From the NCBI GenBank assembly GCA_028752905.1, contig JAQNBH010000009.1, positions 31,725,442-31,789,441 of the forward strand: DNA of 64,000 nucleotides, given 5' to 3'. Positions 41,001 through 50,000 of this stretch are shown piece by piece. The position numbers and the translations under genes were made by a program. The stretch is from Cladorhizidae sp. MBARI D1340-BT2 (taxonomy: Eukaryota; Porifera; Demospongiae; Poecilosclerida; Cladorhizidae). The notes beneath the pieces were generated by a model. That model ran no database searches. It was not told the origin of the DNA and saw nothing but the letters and a program-made list of their open reading frames with translations. The stretch's first letter is position 1; every line of letters starts with the position of its first letter.

Positions 41001-44000
41001 GCTTGCACTGTCCTGCCCATCCTAATGCTCAAAAACCCTTTCATAATTCAAAGGCAAAAGATCATTCCGCTTGCCTGGAGAGACATTTAAGGCATGTCCA
41101 CACTGGGACCACTATTGACCTAGATCTGATCTTGATAAGTGGGATCTAGATCTGATCTGGATAAATCCTGTCCCGCACTGCAAAAATGAACAACCACAAT
41201 TAAAAGCATTTAAAAGCATTTTACACCTCGTGTCACATGACATGACAGCTGGTATCCTCACATGACTGCTGCTAGTGTACTTGTACTTGAAGATGGATAT
41301 GTCCTGGCTCTGTGTGTTCTTTCTATATTATATCACCACTGTGCTTCCCTCACTATTTGCAGGTACATGATGCACGTGTTTTTGCTAATTCGGCATTTTA
41401 TAGAAATGCATGCAATGGGTCTTTGTTTCCCAACTGGACAAAACTCTTCAATGACGTTGAAGTGCCACTTGTTGTTCTGGGTGATCCAGCATATCCACTT
41501 CTACCATGGCTGATGAAACCCTACTTGGAGACATCCAGTACACCAGAAGAACTGAACTTTAATTATAGGCAAAGCAGGGCAAGGATGGTGGTGGAGAATG
41601 CTTTTGGTCGGTTAAAGGGCCGATGGCGATGTCTACTGAAGAGAATAGACTCGAACTTGGGCAATGTACCAAGCATTGTTAGTTCATGCATAGTATTGCA
41701 CAACGTGTGTGAGATCTATGGTGATCATTGTCAAGATAACTGGCTCAATCGGGAAGGCAGTGCAAGTGGAAGTGTATCAACCTCAGCAGCAAGCAGTGAC
41801 ACAGCTACAGCCATCAGAGACAAACTGTACTAACAATTAGCAGATCAGAATGGTTTATCATAGTATATAAATAAAATTGAATAACACAATAATAAGCTAT
41901 GGTGAAGGTGAATAGTGGTGAGGGAAGTTAGGAGATGAAAAATAAGTTGGTGGTGGTGGTTGAGATGGAAAGGTGCAAGGGGAAAGGGTGGGCGGGGGGG
42001 AAGAGAAGTGTGGAAACTATTAGGAGGTACGTGGATGGTGGAGGATAATACTGCATTATAGTGCTGAACATGGCCATCATGCGTTCCTCGTGCTTCTCTT
42101 CCCTTTCCCTCCTCTTCGCCTCTAGTGCTAGCTCCTTCGCTTGCAGTTCTGCTTCCCTCTCTGCAGCACGCTCCTCCTTCTCAGCTGCACGCTCCTATGC
42201 CCGTTGGAAGAGCCCACCGTCTTCATGCCGGCGTTTTTGTCCTACCGGTTTAAAAGGAATAGTTAACACTGTATTGTACAAACTTCTAAATACAAACCTT
42301 TCTTTCGAGCCGTCACTGCCTCTCTTCTGTGCTGAGAACGCAAGGTACCTAATAAATTAAATTCATCATTAATATTGTAAAACAGCGAGCAAAACCCAAA
42401 AGCTTATAGCTAAAATGATTAAACCAACCAGCCAGCAAAACCCAAAAGCTTAAAATGCTTATAGATATACGGTCAAAACCAAAAAGCTTACCTTCCTATA
42501 CCTCTGGGTGAGGTTCTTTACTTTCGTTTTACATTGTTGCCACGTCCGCTCGTGTCCCAGGTCTTTCATGGCTTGGGCAATACGCTGGTACACCGACCTT
42601 TCCTGGCCACGCCATCTAACTGAGCCTGAACATCCTCATCCCCCCAGATTCCTACCAAAGCCTTCGTCTCCTCCAAGTCCAACCAGCTGCCATAACTCTT
42701 TCGTATCGATAGCCGCGTTTTTTCACGTGAGAATGCCACACCCACCATATATTTCACTCGGATAGGACCTTATAGCGATCGGATCTACCTACCCCGGGTG
42801 GACCAGTCGGATCGCGATCGGATCGTACCCGGAAAAATGTGATGCAGTGCGGACAGGATTTATATCGATCGGATGTAGATCGTTGCTATAGTGCGGACAG
42901 GCCTTAAGTCACTTGAAAGAAAGGTGACATTCATGACCTTATCAAGGAAGGACGCTCCGTCTGCCAATCCTACTAAATCAAACAAGCAAGACTGCCTTGC
43001 TCGGTCCTTCTCCAAACTGATGTTCCTGGGGAAAATCAACGCTGCCCTACAGTTACTTTCAGAACACGGAAAGGGGAGTGTCCTCTCTGTGAATGATTCC
43101 ATCGATTGTGGAAATGAGGACACAAAGACTGTCCTGGAGACCTTGAAGAGCAATCATCCATGCGCCATCCATGCACACAGCCAGTATTACGTGAAGCCCT
43201 GCTGGAGGGTTGTGATTACCCACCACAAGAGGCGCACAGTAATTTTTGACCAGATCACTGCAAGCTACATTAGATCAGCTGCCCTCCATACGAAAGGAGC
43301 TGCCGGCCCCTCAGGCATTGATGCTCATTGCTGGAGGAGACTTTGCACCTCATTCAAGTTAGCATCTCATGACCTCTGCTAGGCTCTAGCTTCACTAGCA
43401 AAGCGTCTCTGCTCTGACTATGTGGACCCCCAAGGGCTCTCACCATTGCTGGCCTGCAGGCTCATCGCCTTGGATAAACACCCTGGAGTGAGACCCATTG
43501 GGATCTGGGAGACTGTGAGGAGAATCATTGCAAAGGCTGTACTTTTTGTCACCAAGGGAGATATCCAAGACGCTGCTGGCACAAGACAACTCTGCGCTGG
43601 TCAAATTGCTGGGACTGAAGCTGCCATTCGTGCGATGAGGTCAATTTTTTCAAATGAGGATACTGAATCCTCCTTGTGGACGCTAGTAATGCTTTTAACT
43701 CCCTCAATAGGCAGGTGGCTCTTCGCAATACAAGGCTCACATGTCCGTCCCCCTCGAAAATATTTATCAACACATACAGGGATCCTTCAGACCTATTTAT
43801 CGACGGTCAAACACTCTCGTCTGAGGAGGGTACTACCCAAGGGGACCCATTAGCCATGCCTTTCTATGCTTTAGCCACACTTCCGCTCATTGATCGCTTG
43901 AGTGATACCGAGGGAGTCACCCAGGTCTGGTATGCTGATGATGCTGCTGCTGCAGGCAGCATATCATCCCTAGATAAAATGAGGTCAAAGGGTCCAGCAT

Positions 44001-47000
44001 TCGGCTACCATGCAAATGCTCACAAGACATGGCTGATAACAAAAGAGCAGTACATCTCACAAGCCAAGGAGCTTTTCCAAGGGTCAGAGGTAAACATCAC
44101 CTCTCAGGGCAGACCTTACTTGGGAGCCGTCCTAGGCTCAGATGAGTTTATCAAGGAGCATGTGTCAGAGAAAGTTAAGGAGTGGAAGGAGGAGTTGCTC
44201 CAGCTTGCTCAAGTAGCCACTACCCAACCACATGCTTCATATGCTGCCATTGTTCATGGCTATATCCACTAGTTCACTTACCTGTGTAGAACCAATCCTG
44301 ACACAGAACAACTGTTAATGCCCCTGGAGGATGTCATCAGATCACAACTGAGATCCCAGCCTGGTCTGGCAGGGCCCCACCAAATGATTCCATACGTGAG
44401 CTACTACATGTATTCGATCTTCCGACAAGACTGGGAGGCCTAGGAATCATCAACCCTGCCAGCCACTCCTTCTTAGAATTTGATGCCTCCGTCCACATAG
44501 CTTCACCAATGAGCCATTTTATTGAGAAGCAGGACCCAAAGTACTCCTGGGATACAATGAAGGCCCAAATTGTGGCAAAGAATGAGGTCCGCAAGCAGAG
44601 ACAGATACAATCAAAGGCAGCTGCAGCAGACACCCTTAGACCCAACCTGTCTAACACATTACAACGGGCCATGGACCTGGCTCAAGAGAAGGGTGCCTCG
44701 AGCTGGCTATCTGCACTTCCTCGGAGGAACACAACCTCACCCTTCACAAAGGAGCATTTAGAGATGCGCTTGCACTCCGTTACGGATGGCCTCCACAGAA
44801 CACGCCCACAAACTGTGCCTGTGTGCACACCCTTTTCTACTGATCATGCTCTTTCATGCCCCAAGGGGGGATTCCCATCATCAGGCATAATGAGGTACGA
44901 GACACAATAGGTTGCTGGATGTCTGAGGTATGTAGTGATGTGTGCATAGAGCCTGACTTGCAGCCAATCACGGGAGAAAACCTGAAGGGTGCCTCAGCAA
45001 TAAGAGAGGATGGAGCCAGGCTGGACATCGCCGCCAATGGTTTCTGGGGTGGTCGTTACGAATGAACATATTTTGATGTCAGAGTATTTAATCCACACGC
45101 CCCCTCCAACCGCCTACAAAGTTTAGTCTCCACATCCAGCAAGCATGAGAGGGAAGAGATCAGGTCTTACGAACAGCGAGTGAGAGAAGTTGAACATGGA
45201 TCGTTCACCCCACTGGTCATGGCTCTCACAGGTGGCCTAGGTAAAGCTGCAACCACATCACTCAAACAACTAGCCTCAATGCTGTCAGAGAAAAATGATC
45301 AGTCCTACTCCAACACTCTTGAGGTGTAAACTCTCTTCTCCGAGCATCAATACAGTGCATCCGAGGTGCACAATCAGCAAGTGGTTGCACCCAAAAGTAT
45401 ATATATCTCCCTTCAGGTTGATCTCGTAACAGCAGAGGCCAAATTCAACTAAAGATAATTTCATCCTACCCTTGAATAAATTATCTATCTATGTATCTAC
45501 CTAAAAAAATAAAAAAATAAAAATTAAAAATAAAAATAAAAATCATTTTCCACCCACGCGCTTGACTGCGTACTTACGTTTTAGCGCCTAATGAAAACAC
45601 TCATTGCATAGAGTAGGGCTTCCTCTAGCCACTGGTACTAATTTCAAACCTTTAGCACTTTGCAATCTGGAGATATTTATGCGGCAAACTCAGGCATTCA
45701 GGTTTTGAAGTTCCCTCCACTTTAGATCCAGTAACTTGGCTATAGTTATACCTATGAAAAATATTTTAGTATCAAAAGAGAGCACACAGAGAGACCTATC
45801 TTTTGAGCTATATATCAAGTCCATACCATGAAGTTTACAGAATCTACGGAGCTATAAAGTGGTGACCACAAGTTTGTTTTTGTGCTGTCCCCCCACTTGT
45901 CTATATAGTTCCAGAGGATTGATCTATAGCCAGAGGGCTCTATATGGGAAGGGCTTGGTTTATAGGCAGAGGGCTAGATGTATATAGGCATAGGGATAGA
46001 TGTATAGGCAGAGGGCTAGATGGAAAGGACAGAGGGCTAGATGTATAGGCATAGGGATAGATGTATAGGCAGAGGGCTAGATGGAAAGGACAGAAGGCTA
46101 GATCTTTGATGACGAATTTGACACCTTGTAATGTTTTTTGGGGTACTGTTGATCTACTGCCTTAGCGAAGGATTCAAAGCACGCTGGAAGTGTTTTTGGA
46201 GTTAAAATAGTCCGAAACAACCTCTTAGGATGCTAGAAGCTGCCAAGTGATTTTAGGTGAGATATGTGCTTTGCTATTTTTGTGTCTTGCCATTTTGAAA
46301 TAAGAGTCGAGACAATATAGAGAGTTAGTGCACTCCCTGATAGCTGCACAGCTAAGCCAATATAGAGTGTTAGTGCACTCCCTGATAGCTGCACAGCTAA
46401 GCCAATATAGAGTGTTAGTGCACTCCCTGATAGCTGCACAGCTAAGCCAATATAGAGTGTTAGTGCACTCCCTGATAGCTGCACAGCTAAGCCAATATAG
46501 AGTGTTAGTGCACTCCCTGATAGCTGCACAGCTAAGCCAATATAGAGCACTCCCTGATAGCTGCACAGCTAAGCCAATATAGAGTGTTAGTGCACTCCCT
46601 GATAGCTGCACAGCTAAGCCAATATAGAGCACTCCCTGATAGCTGCACAGCTAAGCCAATATAGAGTGTTAGTGCACTCCCTGATAGCTGCACAGCTAAG
46701 CCAATATAGAGTGTTAGTGCACTCCCTGATAGCTGCACAGCTAAGCCAATATAGAGTGTTAGTGCACTCCCTGATAGCTGCACAGCTAAGCCAATATAGA
46801 GTGTTAGTGCACTCCCTGATAGCCGCACAGCTAAGCCAATATAGAGTGTTAGTGCACTCCCTGATAGCTGCACAGCTAAGCCAATATAGAGTGTTAGTGC
46901 ACTCCCTGATAGCTGCACAGCTAAGCCAATATAGAGTGTTAGTGCACTCCCTGATAGCTGCACAGCTAAGCCAATATAGAGTATTAGTGCACTCCCTGAT

Positions 47001-50000
47001 AGCTGCACAGCTAAGTTGGCTGTGTCAGTAAAGTGCTTCCCTCACCTGCTCCAATGAGGCAGACAATTAGACAGATGAGGAGCACAGCAGTCCCATACAA
47101 GAAGTTGTACCAAAAGCTGATTGGAAGACCACAGTCGACTGCAAGTAAAAAAGAAATATATAGAGGTTAGGGGAGCATTAATATCTGTAAGTGTACATAT
47201 AAAAATATATAGAGGTTAGGGGAGCATTATTATCTGTAAGTGTACATATAGAAATATATAGAGGTTATGGGAGCATTATTATCTGCAAGTGTACATATAG
47301 AAATATATAGAGGTTATGGGAGCATTATTATCTGTAAGTGTACATATAGAAATATATAGAGGTTATGGGAGCATTATTATCTGTAAGTGTACATATAGAA
47401 ATATATAGAGGTTATGGGAGCATTATTATCTGTAAGTGTACATATAGAAATATATAGAGGTTAGGGGAGCATTAATATCTGTAAGTGTACATATAGAAAT
47501 ATATAGAGGTTAGGGGAGCATTAATATCTGTAAGTGTACATATAGAAATATATAGAGGTTAGGGGAGCATTAATATCTGTAAGTGTACATATAGAAATAT
47601 ATAGAGGTTAGGGGAGCATTAATATCTGTAAGTGTACATATAGAAATATATAGAGGTTATGGGAGCATTATTATCTGAAGTGTACATATAGAAATATATA
47701 GAGGTTAGGGGAGCATTAATATCTGTAAGTGCACATATAGAAATATATAGAGGTTATGGGAGCATTATTATCTGAAGTGTACATATAGAAATATATAGAG
47801 GTTAGGGGAGCATTAATATCTGTAAGTGTACATATAGAAATATATAGAGGTTATGGGAGCATTATTATCTGCAAGTGTACATATAGAAATATATAGAGGT
47901 TAGGGGAGCATTATTATCTGTAAGTGTACATATAGAAATATATAGAGGTTAGGGGAGCATTAATATCTGTAAGTGTACATATAGAAATATATAGAGGTTA
48001 GGGGAGCATTAATATCTGTAAGTGTACATATAGAAATATATAGAGGTTAGGGGAGCATTAATATCTGTAAGTGTACATATAGAAATATATAGAGGTTATG
48101 GGAGCATTATTATCTGAAGTGTACATATAGAAATATATAGAGGTTAGGGGAGCATTAATATCTGTAAGTGCACATATAGAAATATATAGAGGTTATGGGA
48201 GCATTATTATCTGAAGTGTACATATAGAAATATATAGAGGTTAGGGGAGCATTAATATCTGTAAGTGTACATATAGAAATATATAGAGGTTATGGGAGCA
48301 TTATTATCTGCAAGTGTACATATAGAAATATATAGAGGTTATGGGAGCATTATTATCTGTAAGTGTACATATAGAAATATATAGAGGTTAGGGGAGCATT
48401 AATATCTGTAAGTGTACATATAGAAATATATAGAGGTTATGGGAGCATTATTATCTGAAGTGTACATATAGAAATATATAGAGGTTAGGGGAGCATTATT
48501 ATCTGAAGTGCTGTTTGGCCAATTTGTCCGAGTACAGTCAATTTGGTTCTGCCATTCTCAGTGATCGGCCATAAAATTTGTAACTTTACATGAACTCAAA
48601 TCATCAAGTAATGAGTGCATTATTCCTGATGAAGGCTAGAGCAACTAGTTGAAACATCGAGAGAATACAATTTCAAGTTGATTATTGAGAAGGTTTGCAA
48701 ACACAATAAAACTCTATATTGGACAGTGCAAGCAACAGATTGAGTCAGTCATCCTGTATCCAGTCCTCCCAGTCATCAAGTAACAGTTTCTCCTCTTCCT
48801 CCTCATCACCTGAGGTTGCAGCATCTGATCTTTGATACGTTTGTGGTCATGGTTACGCACATGCACATATTCTAGAGCATTTGTTAGTGTTGCTCGGACA
48901 TTTTGACAGAATACAAGAGACGTTCAGATGTCTGCCTGTAATTTTCCTCACTGTGTACATACAGAAATATGTCTCCATGAAGGTTTGGTGTAGAGGAGAA
49001 CTAAAGGGAAAAAATCTTCAAGAACAAATCTTTTTGGTTTTCTCCGTTTGTTTTTGTTTCTTTTAGGCCAGCCAGTGAACTACTTTTACAGGTTGCTGAC
49101 TCCATTGGCCCCTATAGGTACAAACCACCCTCCAAATATTCAAAACTATAAGTGCTAATGATCTTGCCTTGGACATGCCCAGTAGGCTCTGTGTAGCATT
49201 TTGAGTCATTTAACTTCACTTCTGTTACAGGGGAAGGAGCAAAAAAGATGATAAAAAAATGGCTGACAACAATGGTAAAGGACCCTTCCTGGTCTTACTG
49301 TTGCTTTTAGAAGCCCTTCTGCTGAGGAAAGCTGCACAGGAAGCCATGGCTACCTGGAATTGTTCTGATGAAGAAGATACACGACTTTTTTGTGTGTGTT
49401 ACTTATTTTGGGGGAGAGGGGGGGGGGGGGGGGAGGGGGGTTCATGGAGAGGCATTTGGGATCAGGCATATTGAAAGACACTGCTATTGCACATTGCAGT
49501 CAACATCACAGTAGCTTACCACCACAGTGGTCCACCAGTAGACTTCCTCCCTGACCCAGGTTGCTAGTCAGCGCCTCTACAAACCCTGCGAGGAGACATT
49601 TATACTTGTATCAGAGCCATCTCTACCAGTCATATCACATTCTACATGGGAACATCCTATTCAACATAATCAACAACACACAAGTCAACAACACAACAAC
49701 ACACAAGTCAACAACAACACAACATACAAGTCAACAACACAACAACATACAAGTCAACAACACAACAGCATACAAGTCAACAACACAACAACATACAAGT
49801 CAACAACACAACAGCATACAAGTCAACAACACAACAACATACAAGTCAACAACAACACAACATACAAGTCAACAACACAACAGCATACAAGTCAACAACA
49901 CAACAGCATACAAGTCAACAACACAACAGCATACAAGTCAACAACACAACATACAAGTCAACAACACAACAGCATACAAGTCAACAACACAACAACATAC

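Larger units (their letters stand above)
41091..42903. mobile_element. PIF/Harbinger-type DNA transposon, nested and decayed
   Basis: Ends GGCATGTCCACACTGGGACC (left) and the complement GGCCTGTCCGCACTATAGCA (right), flanked by TTAA at 41087-41090 and 42904-42907. It interrupts the RT ORF between CLER-like and KSLERKVTF codons. It carries a partial transposase (plus strand) and a Myb/SANT-like gene (minus strand) facing each other, as is usual for this superfamily. Subterminal GATCGGAT/GATCTGAT motifs repeat near both ends. Confidence 0.88.
40442..45452 (+). pseudogene. Cys-rich / reverse transcriptase / C-terminal domain ORF (broken)
   Basis: Domains in order: a Cys-rich N-terminus ([16 protein letters not shown], then [14 protein letters not shown], 40445-40552); a Pro/Thr-rich linker; WRRNTF and [17 protein letters not shown] (40905-41000); after the nested Harbinger, a conserved stretch with [20 protein letters not shown] (about 43295); VRPIG (about 43490); [15 protein letters not shown] (43679); [16 protein letters not shown] (about 43830); the RT catalytic box [10 protein letters not shown] (43928-43957); a long connector with [19 protein letters not shown] (about 44670); and a C-terminal block with [17 protein letters not shown] and [13 protein letters not shown] (45010-45110). 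This is a reverse-transcriptase family I know from sponges, corals and molluscs. The C-terminal block resembles a nuclease-like fold, which is inference. Breaks: frameshifts near 40925, 43670, 44375, 44730 and 44830, in-frame stops at 43380, 44270 and 45063, and the insertion at 41087. Not functional. Confidence 0.85.
40003..45894 (+). mobile_element. TIR-flanked element encoding a reverse transcriptase ORF
   Basis: Inverted terminal repeats of about 390 bp (left) and 354 bp (right) begin GGGGGGACAGCAC and end with its reverse complement. They share, in opposite orientation, TGGACTTGATATATAGCTCA and AATGAGTGTTTTCATTAGGC. The interior is almost filled by one decayed plus-strand ORF starting about 50 bp after the left repeat and ending about 90 bp before the right one, separated from it by an A-rich tract. 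A Harbinger element is nested inside. The insertion sits within the 20-bp array. No clear target duplication was found. Element class is uncertain. Confidence 0.85.

Noticed and set aside
46225..47031. ORFs with [15 protein letters not shown] repeats
   Set aside because: The 45-bp unit is 15 codons; open frames on both strands, intronic.
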